The notes below the pieces were generated by a model that was given only the letters and a program-made list of their open reading frames with translations, was not told the DNA's origin and did no database searches. From NCBI RefSeq assembly GCF_965219715.1, contig NZ_OZ244785.1:2604001-2668000 (forward strand): DNA of 64,000 bases, in the 5' to 3' direction. Position numbers and translations under genes: made by a program. Below, one piece after another: positions 16,830-25,605 of this stretch; positions within the stretch are counted from its first letter, which is position 1; each line of letters begins with the position of its first letter. The DNA is from Bacterioplanoides sp965219715. GTDB lineage: Bacteria; Pseudomonadota; Gammaproteobacteria; Pseudomonadales; Oceanobacteraceae.

Positions 16830-18608
16830 TCAAAACATCTCCTCGTCAAGCGCCATAATACTAACACTTCCTGCTCGAATAGTTGTCAAATGACTGGCAA
16901 CACGCGGTAATAAATGTTCAGAATAAAACTGGGCTGTGATTAATTTAGCGTTAAGAAAATCTTCTTCACCTTCGTTATTATCAAGCATTTTTTGCGCTTC
17001 AATCGCGGAAAGACCCATAACCCACGCACCACAAATATAACCAAACATCATCATAAAGTTGACGCTAATACTGCCTGAATTAGTAGAATCAACCGATGCT
17101 GAAGCTAACAATATCTCCAAAGCATATTGGCCTGAAGACAAAGCAGATTTTAGCGCTCTACCTTGATTAATCAGAGATGAAAAATCTTCCATGCGGTTGG
17201 CAACCTGGCTTATTTCCCGCATTAATAGAGATAAATGCTCACCGTTATTAAGTAGCGTTTTTCGGCCAACCAAGTCCAGCGCCTGTATCCCTGTAGTACC
17301 TTCATAAATAGTTAGAATTCGAGCATCACGGTAATGTTGTGCAGAACCTGTTTCTTCGATAAACCCCATCCCACCATTTACTTGTGTTCCCAGATAAGTC
17401 AGCTCCTGGCTCATTTCGGTTAACCAACCTTTTACTATCGGTGTGAGAAGCTCAACTCTATCTCTGTGCTTGTTCGTTTCTTCAGTTTCTTTAGCATAAT
17501 TAGAGCGATCAATCTCTGCAGATGCTATCATCGCCAAGCCTCTCATCGCTTCAATAGAAGACTTCATAATCATCAACATCCGACGCACATCCGGGTATTT
17601 GATAATAGCAAAACGACTGCCGTCTTTATTTGTTCCCTGAAGGCGTTCTTTGGCGTATTCAGTAGCTTGTTGATATGAGCGTTCTGAAATTGCTAACCCC
17701 TGCAAACCGACTACCTGACGAGCATGATTCATCATGGTAAACATATACGCTAATCCTTGATGTTTTTCCCCCACCAAATAACCGACCGCACCTTCATTAT
17801 CACCAAAACTCATCACACAGGTGGGACTGCCATGAATGCCCAGTTTATGCTCAAGAGAAACGCACTTGACATCATTACGAACAGAGGGGTTGCCATTGTG
17901 ATCCAACAAGAATTTAGGAACAACAAACAATGAAATCCCTTTTACTCCTGCCGGTGCCTCAGGTAAACGAGCCAGTACCAGATGAACAATATTTTCCGTC
18001 ATCTGATGATCACCCCAGGTAATAAATATTTTCTGACCGGCAATCAGATAGTGGTCATCATTTACAATTGCTTTAGTTTTTATAGCCGCGAGATCTGAAC
18101 CTGCATCCGGTTCAGTCAGATTCATGGTACCTGTCCATTCACCACTAACCATTTTAGGCAGATAAGCTTGCTTTAAAGACTCCGAACCGTGGTGATAAAT
18201 CGATTCAATAGCACCGGCAGATAACATTGGGCAAAGTGAAAATGCCATATTAGAAGACTGCCAGATCTCGTTTACAGCTGTACCCAGAACACTGGGTAAA
18301 GCCTGCCCACCAAAAGCTTCGTCACACGTAAGAGAGCTCCATCCTCCCTCCATAAACTGATGATAAGCTTCAGAAAATCCTTGTGTCTCCTCGACCTCAT
18401 CAGCACCTAACGTAGGATGCTCAGTATCCCCAATAATATTCAAAGGAGCCAGGACGCCGGCCCCAAATTTTCCTGCTTCCGCCAAGATAACTGAAGCTAA
18501 CTCGGAATTGATCCCATCCAGGCCTGCATCACAGCAAAGCGCATCAAAATCGACCAGTTTATCAAGAACAAACTCTACATCTTTATAAGGATGTCTGTAT
18601 TCACTCAT
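16830..18608 (-). CDS. Acyl-CoA dehydrogenase (long, about 590-residue type)
   Basis: 592 residues from MSEYRHPYKDVEF. The FAD/acyl-CoA core shows NLTEPDAGSDLAAIKTKA, the ITWGDHQ segment and the DARILTIYEGTTGIQALDLVGRK motif whose Glu is the expected catalytic base. An extra C-terminal domain of about 130 residues matches the long form that resembles aromatic or unusual acyl-CoA dehydrogenases. It introduces the alpha,beta double bond of an acyl-CoA in the cytoplasm. An eight-codon upstream extension (GTG 18632) is rejected because GGAG precedes the chosen ATG. The likely partner, an acyl-CoA synthetase, is 360 bp upstream on the same strand. Confidence 0.92.
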   Translation of the reverse strand: MSEYRHPYKDVEFVLDKLVDFDALCCDAGLDGINSELASVILAEAGKFGAGVLAPLNIIGDTEHPTLGADEVEETQGFSEAYHQFMEGGWSSLTCDEAFGGQALPSVLGTAVNEIWQSSNMAFSLCPMLSAGAIESIYHHGSESLKQAYLPKMVSGEWTGTMNLTEPDAGSDLAAIKTKAIVNDDHYLIAGQKIFITWGDHQMTENIVHLVLARLPEAPAGVKGISLFVVPKFLLDHNGNPSVRNDVKCVSLEHKLGIHGSPTCVMSFGDNEGAVGYLVGEKHQGLAYMFTMMNHARQVVGLQGLAISERSYQQATEYAKERLQGTNKDGSRFAIIKYPDVRRMLMIMKSSIEAMRGLAMIASAEIDRSNYAKETEETNKHRDRVELLTPIVKGWLTEMSQELTYLGTQVNGGMGFIEETGSAQHYRDARILTIYEGTTGIQALDLVGRKTLLNNGEHLSLLMREISQVANRMEDFSSLINQGRALKSALSSGQYALEILLASASVDSTNSGSISVNFMMMFGYICGAWVMGLSAIEAQKMLDNNEGEEDFLNAKLITAQFYSEHLLPRVASHLTTIRAGSVSIMALDEEMF

Positions 18609-18971
18609 ACTTATTAACTCCAGAAAAGCCACTACGGCCTAAGCTTACGATCTTTACAGATAAAAAATTCTGTCATTAACAGAAATATTGATATATTAAT
18701 TATTAAAAAAACACCATCCCTGGCGCAAAGTTAAGATAGAACCTTTCCATGTTCTTAGGTAGCAAAGAGCATTAGACAATAATTCAGATCACATAATTCT
18801 TAACCATATAAGCCCAAGCTAAAACTGTAATGGTTATGCATCATAAAAAAACACTAAAAAATCTCTGAGATAATAAACCAAAATTTAAAAAATAAATTAT
18901 CCCTATGCGCCATTAAGGACTCCATAAAATAATATTTATCATTAACAATAATTAAGGATATAAACCTGACA
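18609..18971 (-). promoter_or_regulatory. AT-rich intergenic region upstream of the acyl-CoA dehydrogenase with a motif copy
   Basis: No coding frame is visible. On the minus strand at 18712-18730 it reads CTTTGCGCCAGGGATGG, a diverged copy of the GGCGCC-containing motif found ahead of the AraC and DUF1302 genes. It probably contains the dehydrogenase promoter. Confidence 0.4.
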
Positions 18972-20624
18972 CTAATAGCTGCGACCGATCGATCTTCTTA
19001 TTCTCTTTTTATCAATTTTCCCAACACTTGTCTTTGGTATTTCATTGACAAAGTCGATTACCTGAGGGATTGCCCATTTATTTATTTTCCCGGCTTTAAC
19101 AAATTGTTCTAAGTGTATTTGTATTAAATTTTTATCACACTCATCTGACTCCGGAACGATTATAGCATAAGGCCTCTCCCCCCATCGCTCATCTGGAATA
19201 CCAATCACAGCTGCACTGCTTACCAATGGATGCTGGCAGATAAGATTCTCCAATTCCAATGAGGAAACCCATTCCCCTCCGGTTTTGATAACGTCTTTTA
19301 TCCTGTCACGTATCTCTATAAACCCATTTGGGTGTATACAAGCAATATCTCCGGTATGTAACCACCCCCCCTGCCAAAGCTCTTCACTTTTCTCCGACTC
19401 CTTAAGATACCCCTGAGTTAACCAGGGAGAGCGAACAACAACCTCCCCTACCGCAAGGCCATCATGAGGCAGTGGATTATTGCTTGCATCCCATATATCA
19501 ATGTCCACCAATACCGTTGGTTGACCTGCTTTAACTCGATAAGGAATCTGATCACGAGATGGGAGCTTAGCTAACGACGGGCTAATTTTGGTAAGCGACA
19601 TAATCGGACATGTCTCAGACATTCCGTAGCCAACAAATGGCTCAATGCCCAACTCCAAAGCCTTAAGCGCTAATGATTCGGTCAACTGGCTACCACCAAT
19701 AATCACGGACCAACCCGAAAAGTCAGTATCTTGTGCCTCCCCGCTGTCCATGACCATTTGTAAAATAGTAGGAACACAGTGTGAAAAAGTAACGCCCTCC
19801 TCCCGTATTAACCGAACAATAGCATCTGGCTCATAACACCCAGGGTAAACTTGCTGGACTCCCATCATGGTAGCCGCATAAGGAATGCCCCAGGCATGTA
19901 CATGGAACATTGGCGTAATAGGCATATAAACATCACCCACACCCAGAATCGGCTGAAGAGAGCAGGTAGATAGAGCATTGACTACATGTAAGGTATGAAG
20001 AACCAATTGCCGATGGGAAAAGAAAACACCTTTTGGATTACCAGTTGTACCAGTCGTATAAAATAGGGTAGCAACGGTGTCCTCATCAAAGTCCGGAAAT
20101 TCGTACTGCTTGGAAGCTTTACTCAGCAAACCTTCATATTCGCCAACAACCTTGAATTTTGAAGTTGGTTCCTCAGGCTGGTCAAACTCATTCAAACGGA
20201 CAATGCCGCGTACGGTTTCAAATTCGCTATAGATGCTATCAACCATGGGAAAAAAGTCATCATGAACAAGCAATACAGCATCTTCAGCATGGTTAATCGT
20301 GTAAAGAACCTGATCGGGCGACAAGCGAATATTTACAGTATGTAAAATCGCGCCAATCATGGGCACTGCAAAGTAACATTCCAAATAACGATGACTATCC
20401 CAGTCCAAGACGGCAACAGCATCACCTGGCTTTACACCTAGATCCTTCAAGACGTTCGCTAACTTACAAACCCTTTCATTGAACTCCTTATAACTAAATC
20501 TTTCGACACCACGATATACGATAGCATTTTGTTCTTCATATCGCTGATCAGAGGTAAGCAAGCTTTTTATTAATAGTGGATAATTATAAGCTGACGAAGC
20601 ACGTTGAAATTTCATATTTATCAT
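18972..20624 (-). CDS. AMP-forming acyl-CoA synthetase
   Basis: 550-residue member of the ANL family that activates a fatty or related carboxylic acid with ATP and CoA. The P-loop TLFYTTGTTGNPKGV, the YGMSETCP acid-site loop, the WLHTGDI and IKDVIKTGGEW hinge and the C-terminal PKTSVGKIDKK with the catalytic lysine are all present. The overall layout is close to medium/long-chain or AlkK-type synthetases. It lies divergently from an AraC regulator and on the same strand as the acyl-CoA dehydrogenase, so it would provide the substrate for that enzyme. Confidence 0.92.
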   Translation of the reverse strand: MINMKFQRASSAYNYPLLIKSLLTSDQRYEEQNAIVYRGVERFSYKEFNERVCKLANVLKDLGVKPGDAVAVLDWDSHRYLECYFAVPMIGAILHTVNIRLSPDQVLYTINHAEDAVLLVHDDFFPMVDSIYSEFETVRGIVRLNEFDQPEEPTSKFKVVGEYEGLLSKASKQYEFPDFDEDTVATLFYTTGTTGNPKGVFFSHRQLVLHTLHVVNALSTCSLQPILGVGDVYMPITPMFHVHAWGIPYAATMMGVQQVYPGCYEPDAIVRLIREEGVTFSHCVPTILQMVMDSGEAQDTDFSGWSVIIGGSQLTESLALKALELGIEPFVGYGMSETCPIMSLTKISPSLAKLPSRDQIPYRVKAGQPTVLVDIDIWDASNNPLPHDGLAVGEVVVRSPWLTQGYLKESEKSEELWQGGWLHTGDIACIHPNGFIEIRDRIKDVIKTGGEWVSSLELENLICQHPLVSSAAVIGIPDERWGERPYAIIVPESDECDKNLIQIHLEQFVKAGKINKWAIPQVIDFVNEIPKTSVGKIDKKRIRRSIGRSY

Positions 20625-20749
20625 TATCTACCTGAAATTAGTCTGAATCTGAGGATACACAGCACAGAAGCCGACAGTCGTGCTATGATTAAACAAACCT
20701 GCCAGCATTCCAGCACCAGCTCAACACCCAAAGATCAAGGCGATATGAA

Positions 20750-20770
20750 TTTGGCGCCTAAGGAATAACC
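20750..20770. promoter_or_regulatory. Repeated motif ahead of the AraC gene
   Basis: TTTGGCGCC followed after three bases by GGAATAACC. The same two blocks occur at 22009-22029 upstream of the DUF1302 gene (19 of 21 positions identical). The location between the divergent synthetase and AraC genes suggests an operator for the AraC protein. Confidence 0.5.
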
Positions 20771-20838
20771 TGAAGGCCTGGGTTTCTATATTGTATAAAC
20801 AGCAACTTGACCTTACACAAAAGCACAGGAAAACATTC

Positions 20839-21852
20839 ATGGTCATGACAGCGACGAGTTATGGTGGCTGGGTTATTGCTATAGCCAGGGCATTAGAAAG
20901 TTACAACATTGACGCAAATGAAATATTGCCAAAAGCAGACATAGATATTGACAAAGCATATGACCCCAACGCACGCTTTGAAGTAATAAAGTCAACCAAA
21001 CTATTTGATTACGCATTAAAAGAGAGCAATGACCCGTGCTTTGGCTTGAGAGTCGGTAAAATGATGCGGCCGACCTCCTGGCATTCACTAGGCTTTGCTT
21101 TATGGTCCAGCAATAACCTCCATGAAGCCTTAGACAGAATTACTAAATATATAAAAATATTTACGACTGCGGCTCGCGCCAACATCGATGAAAAGGATGA
21201 CAGAATTCGTTTATCCGGCTCAGCCTATCCAGCCTATAAACCAGTTCTGTCCAATGCTCAATATGAAGCCTTCTTAGCAACAATTGCTCTGCTTTGCCGC
21301 AACCTATACCCGGGTACATTCAGGCCACTAAAAGTCGGACTACCTAGAGCTATCCCCTTAGAAGACATGACACCATTTAATGATATTTTTCAGTGTCATA
21401 TTGAATTCAACCAGAGCAGCGTTTGGATTGAGATAGATAAGAAAACCGCACAGCAACGACTACCCACTGCCAATCCAGAATTGGCCCAAATTAATGATCA
21501 GCTCTGCGCTAAATATATCGCTAGATTCGATAAATCTGATCTTGCCAGTCGGGTATATTACCTGCTTCTGGAAACACTGTCTGATGGCGAGCCATCAATG
21601 GATGAAGTATCCACAGCTTTAAACGTCAGCTCCCGATCCTTACAAAGAAAGCTTAAGGAAAGTGGCACTAATTTTAAATCGCTATTAGATGGCGTTCGAA
21701 AAGAATTATCACTCCAGTATATACAGCAGTCTCATATGCCACTCGGTGAAATCAGCTATCGATTGGGATTTTCCCACGTTAGTAATTTTTCAAGAGCCTT
21801 CAAAAGATGGACTCAAGTATCCCCAGCAGAGTGGAGAGCAAGTAAAACATAG
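20839..21852 (+). CDS. AraC family regulator of the catabolic island
   Basis: 337 residues from MVMTATSYGGWVIAIARAL. The N-terminal 200 residues match the arabinose-binding-like domain found in OruR/VirS-type regulators, and the C-terminal domain holds the helix-turn-helix pair (MDEVSTALNVSSRSLQRKLKE and LGEISYRLGFSHVSNFSRAFKRW). A TTG 16 codons upstream is possible but CAGGAAAA precedes the chosen ATG. It lies inside the acyl-CoA / DUF1302 cluster and is probably its activator. Composition is slightly AT-richer than flanking housekeeping genes, like the rest of the island. Confidence 0.88.
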   Translation: MVMTATSYGGWVIAIARALESYNIDANEILPKADIDIDKAYDPNARFEVIKSTKLFDYALKESNDPCFGLRVGKMMRPTSWHSLGFALWSSNNLHEALDRITKYIKIFTTAARANIDEKDDRIRLSGSAYPAYKPVLSNAQYEAFLATIALLCRNLYPGTFRPLKVGLPRAIPLEDMTPFNDIFQCHIEFNQSSVWIEIDKKTAQQRLPTANPELAQINDQLCAKYIARFDKSDLASRVYYLLLETLSDGEPSMDEVSTALNVSSRSLQRKLKESGTNFKSLLDGVRKELSLQYIQQSHMPLGEISYRLGFSHVSNFSRAFKRWTQVSPAEWRASKT

Positions 21853-22008
21853 ACGTGCCTTCATCAAAATCTTACCGAAATATTAAGATCCACTCCTTCA
21901 CAAACAGAAATACCGACAACATCAATATAAAAAATACAGCAATAAAAACCGATCGATCACATAATTTGTGAATAATATTCATCATTAAAACCAACCCAGA
22001 GACAACAC

Positions 22009-22029
22009 TTTGGCGCCAAGGGAATAACC
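22009..22029 (+). promoter_or_regulatory. Repeated motif ahead of the DUF1302 gene
   Basis: TTTGGCGCC and GGAATAACC separated by three bases, about 127 bp upstream of the DUF1302 start; second copy of the element at 20750. The rest of the 21853-22155 gap shows no gene. Confidence 0.5.
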
Positions 22030-22155
22030 CACATCTAAAAGTACCAGTAGGATCTGATTAGCAAATCTATTCAGCTCCGTCTAACAAGAAAAAGAGATGT
22101 CTAGTGACGCATATATAACCGTTTATAAAAAAAAAATTATGCATGGTACTTAAAA

Positions 22156-24048
22156 ATGACAAACAAGGTTTTCCAAGGGCCTGTTCTTCAACAAGGCCGA
22201 AGCTTCCTTCGAACGCCATTGAGCACATCAGTTATAATTGCATCCTTATTATCTTCAGCCTCTGCCCATGCAGTTTTTGAGTTTAATATTGGTGATATCG
22301 AGGGCACTATTGATTCGCAACTTTCATTAGGAGCGAGCGTCAGAACTTCAGAGCGGAATGTAGATTTATATCACGCAGTCAATACCCCTCAAGGTGATAG
22401 GCTTGGGCGCTCTGAGTCGGCGACAACCGACGACGGAAACCTGAACTTTGATAAAGGAGATGTGATCAGCAATGTCTTCAAAGGTGTGCATGGTCTAGAG
22501 CTCAAGAAAGATAATTTAGGTGCCTTTGCACGTATTAAGTACTGGTACGACTTTGAGCTAAAAGACGGCAAGCAACGTCACGGTAACATCCCGAATCGCT
22601 ATTCCGCACAGGAGAATAACTCAAAAACCCGGCTATCAGATGATGGCTTCGATGATTTGGCAAAGTTTTCTGGTATCGAACTAATGGATGCCTTTGTCTA
22701 CGGCGAATTTGAAGCTAATGATATGCCTTTGGATCTTCGTTTAGGGCGCCAGGTTATTAGCTGGGGAGAGTCTACATTTCTCATTCATGGCATCAATAAA
22801 ATTAACCCTGTAGACGTTTCCGCCTTGCGTCGGCCGGGAGCAACGTTAAAAGAAGCTTTGACTCCTGTCGGCTTGGCTTACGGCTCCCTTGGAATTACCG
22901 ATAGCACAACAATTGAGGCATTTTATCAATTAGAGTGGCAGCCATTCGCTATCGATGGTTGTGGTACTTTTTTTTCAAGCAGTGATATTGCCGCCCCTGG
23001 TTGCGAAGGCGTCAACGCAGGTTCCTTAGCTGGCAGAAATGACTCTCAGAATAGTTTTGACGGCCCATATTATGATGGAGGAGGCCCTGCCTCAGTGGCA
23101 GGTGGCAAAGATGTCGCTAAACGCGCAGGTTCTGATTTCGAACCATCGGATAACGGCCAATATGGTTTTGCTACACGGCATTATGCTAATAGTATCGATG
23201 CAGAGTTTGGTGCGTACTACTTGAATTATCATAGCCGAATTCCATATTTCGGTGTCACACTTCCTTCTAACGGCAAAGTCGGTACTTATGGTCTTTATTA
23301 TCCAGAAGATCTTCAACTATTTGGATTAAGTGCCCAAACGACAATTGGCTCATGGGCCGTATCGGGAGAGTTCTCATACCAGCCTGATTACCCCGTTGCC
23401 TACAACTCTAGCGAGCTATTGTTCGGTTGGCTCTTTAATGGACAGTCACCTTATACCGGTAGTCATATCAATGAAAAGATATCAAGCGCTGTAGGGAGCG
23501 ACCGGGTTATAGCAGGCTATGACGAGAAAGACTTACAACAACTTCAAGCCACCTTCCTGAACTTCTTCGATCAAACCTGGGGAGCAAGCCGCGTCACCTT
23601 TATCGGCGAAGTCGGTGCTACCTACACCGCAGATATTCAGGATGCCGATGCTGATCCTGATACAACCCGATATGGGCGTTCCATTACTTATGGAGCATGT
23701 GGCAACAACTCCCAGGGTGCCAATGATGATGGCACTGGAAAGGTAAAATGCGATGATGGATATGTAACGTCTTTTGCATGGGGCTATGCACTTAAAACGA
23801 CAGCCAACTACAACAACGTGGTCGCTGGCATCAATGTAAACCCTGCCGTCACATTTAAACATGATGTTTCTGGCTTTGCAGGTAATGGGCAATTCCAGGA
23901 AGGCCGGAAATCTTTTGCCTTTGCACTCAATGCAGACTACGGCGGTATCTACGATGCTGGAATTTCATTTACCAGTTTCTTCGGTGGAAAATTTAACGAC
24001 TCACGCGATAAAGACTTTGCTTCCATCACATTCGGCATGTCTTTCTAA
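22156..24048 (+). CDS. DUF1302 family outer-membrane beta-barrel protein
   Basis: 630 residues. A long N-terminal signal with cleavage after SASAHA leads into FEFNIGDIEGTIDSQLSLGASVR, the characteristic opening of DUF1302. Further family hallmarks are LGRQVISWGESTFLIHGINKINPVD and the terminal aromatic residue in ITFGMSF, typical for a barrel inserted by the Bam machinery. DUF1302 proteins occur next to DUF1329 proteins in clusters for hydrophobic or steroid-like compounds in pseudomonads and marine gammaproteobacteria and are thought to help in their uptake or export. The DUF1329 gene follows after 26 bp, so both form one operon. Confidence 0.9.
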   Translation: MTNKVFQGPVLQQGRSFLRTPLSTSVIIASLLSSASAHAVFEFNIGDIEGTIDSQLSLGASVRTSERNVDLYHAVNTPQGDRLGRSESATTDDGNLNFDKGDVISNVFKGVHGLELKKDNLGAFARIKYWYDFELKDGKQRHGNIPNRYSAQENNSKTRLSDDGFDDLAKFSGIELMDAFVYGEFEANDMPLDLRLGRQVISWGESTFLIHGINKINPVDVSALRRPGATLKEALTPVGLAYGSLGITDSTTIEAFYQLEWQPFAIDGCGTFFSSSDIAAPGCEGVNAGSLAGRNDSQNSFDGPYYDGGGPASVAGGKDVAKRAGSDFEPSDNGQYGFATRHYANSIDAEFGAYYLNYHSRIPYFGVTLPSNGKVGTYGLYYPEDLQLFGLSAQTTIGSWAVSGEFSYQPDYPVAYNSSELLFGWLFNGQSPYTGSHINEKISSAVGSDRVIAGYDEKDLQQLQATFLNFFDQTWGASRVTFIGEVGATYTADIQDADADPDTTRYGRSITYGACGNNSQGANDDGTGKVKCDDGYVTSFAWGYALKTTANYNNVVAGINVNPAVTFKHDVSGFAGNGQFQEGRKSFAFALNADYGGIYDAGISFTSFFGGKFNDSRDKDFASITFGMSF

Positions 24049-24074
24049 ACTAAATATTCTTGAGGATAAAAATA

Positions 24075-25424
24075 ATGAAACAACAGGTATTTAATTTAAG
24101 AAATTTAACCTGTGCAATTTTTTCTACGCTGGCTGTTACAAGTTTTAACACTCAGGCAGCAGTGAGTGAAGAAGAAGCCCATCTACTCGGAAACACGCTA
24201 ACGCCAATAGGTGCAGAGAAAGCTGGCAACGCAGATGGTTCAATTCCTAGCTGGGAAGGAGGCCTGACCACTGTTATTGAAAAAGGTCAGAATCCTTTCA
24301 GTGACGAAAAGCCTTTATACGTAATCACCAATGCGAATAAAGATCAGTATAAAGACCTGTTAAGCCCAGGTCAGATTGCTCTGTTTAATAAGTATTCTGA
24401 TACTTACAGCATGCCCGTTTATCAGTCACATCGAACTGCGGCATTACCACAGAAAATTTATGACAAGGCCAAGGCTAATGCCTTGACAGCCACCGTCAAA
24501 AATGGTGCAGCAGCCAACTTTGACGAAGCCGTGCCTTTTCCCATCCCGAAAACCGGAGAAGAAGTGGTGTGGAACCACCTTCTCCGCTACCGTGGCGGTA
24601 CTGCATCACGTGATATTATGCAGGCGGCCGTTCAAAGCAATGGCGACTACACTCCAGTAAAAATGAGCGATGAGTTTATTTTTCCATGGTATATGAAAGG
24701 TGGTTTTGATCCTAAAAAAGATGAAAACATCCTGTTTTATTTCAAACAACAAATTAAGTCGCCAGCCCGCCTAACGGGAACAACACTTCTGGTACATGAA
24801 ACACTTGACCAAATTAGTCAACCACGTTTGGCTTGGATATATAACTCTGGGCAACGTCGTGTTCGTCGGGCTCCTCAGGTAGCTTACGACGGACCAGGAA
24901 CAGCGGCTGACGGTCTTCGTACGTCAGACAATTACGACATGTTTAACGGTGCAACGGATCGGTACGATTGGAAATTAGTTGGCAAAAAAGAACTGCTTAT
25001 TCCTTACAACAGTTTTGAATTTTCTTCAGTCAAATATGACGACCTGATCCAGGCGGGACATGTAAACCCGGAACATACACGTTACGAAAAGCATAGAGTC
25101 TGGGTGGTAGAAGCTACGCTGAAAGAAGGTGAGCGCCACATCTATGCCAAACGAACATTGTTTGTTGATGAAGATACATGGCAAATTTCCGTTGTAGATC
25201 ACTATGATGGCCGTGGCGAGATTTGGCGAGTAGCAGAAGCGCACGCTCTTCAATATACATCAGCCACAGTTCCATGGAGTGCAGGAGAAATCATTCATGA
25301 TTTGCAATCCGGCCGATATATAGCGATGGGTTTGACGAATGAAGAAAAACCAGTGAATTTTGAATTCCAGGCATCGCATAAAGATTACACCCCATCTGCG
25401 CTTCGCCGGAATGCAAAGCGCTGA
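24075..25424 (+). CDS. DUF1329 family periplasmic protein
   Basis: 449 residues beginning MKQQVFNLRNLTC, with a signal peptide cleaved after NTQA. The mature protein opens with EEEAHLLGNTLTPIGAEKAGNADGS-type sequence and includes the RRAPQVAYDGPGTAADGLRTSDNYDMFNGA block that is diagnostic of DUF1329. The fold is related to the LolA/LolB lipid-carrier type, so it may shuttle a hydrophobic ligand across the periplasm in partnership with the DUF1302 barrel upstream. A TTG five codons upstream is ignored because GAGGA sits between it and the chosen ATG. A hairpin follows the stop. Confidence 0.9.
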   Translation: MKQQVFNLRNLTCAIFSTLAVTSFNTQAAVSEEEAHLLGNTLTPIGAEKAGNADGSIPSWEGGLTTVIEKGQNPFSDEKPLYVITNANKDQYKDLLSPGQIALFNKYSDTYSMPVYQSHRTAALPQKIYDKAKANALTATVKNGAAANFDEAVPFPIPKTGEEVVWNHLLRYRGGTASRDIMQAAVQSNGDYTPVKMSDEFIFPWYMKGGFDPKKDENILFYFKQQIKSPARLTGTTLLVHETLDQISQPRLAWIYNSGQRRVRRAPQVAYDGPGTAADGLRTSDNYDMFNGATDRYDWKLVGKKELLIPYNSFEFSSVKYDDLIQAGHVNPEHTRYEKHRVWVVEATLKEGERHIYAKRTLFVDEDTWQISVVDHYDGRGEIWRVAEAHALQYTSATVPWSAGEIIHDLQSGRYIAMGLTNEEKPVNFEFQASHKDYTPSALRRNAKR

Positions 25425-25429
25425 TAAGC

Positions 25430-25461
25430 AAGCCCCATTTATCATTCGTTAAATGGGGCTT
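25430..25461 (+). terminator. Hairpin after the DUF1302/DUF1329 operon
   Basis: AAGCCCCATTTA and TAAATGGGGCTT form a perfect 12-bp stem with an 8-nt loop. The T tail is short. Confidence 0.7.
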
Positions 25462-25605
25462 ACTGTAAAACCGGAAATCTATAGAACAGTCGACAGTCAG
25501 TTTTGATTAATATCAAAAACCTTCTGTCCCAGAGAAAATTTAATAACCATAAAAACCTAAATCTTTTAAAAGAATAAAGATAAAACCCTAAAAGAGGAAA
25601 ACAAG

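Noticed and set aside
20750..20770. Sigma-54 promoter reading of the TTTGGCGCC element
   Set aside because: The GG-N10-GC spacing does not fit in either copy, and no sigma-54 activator is encoded nearby.
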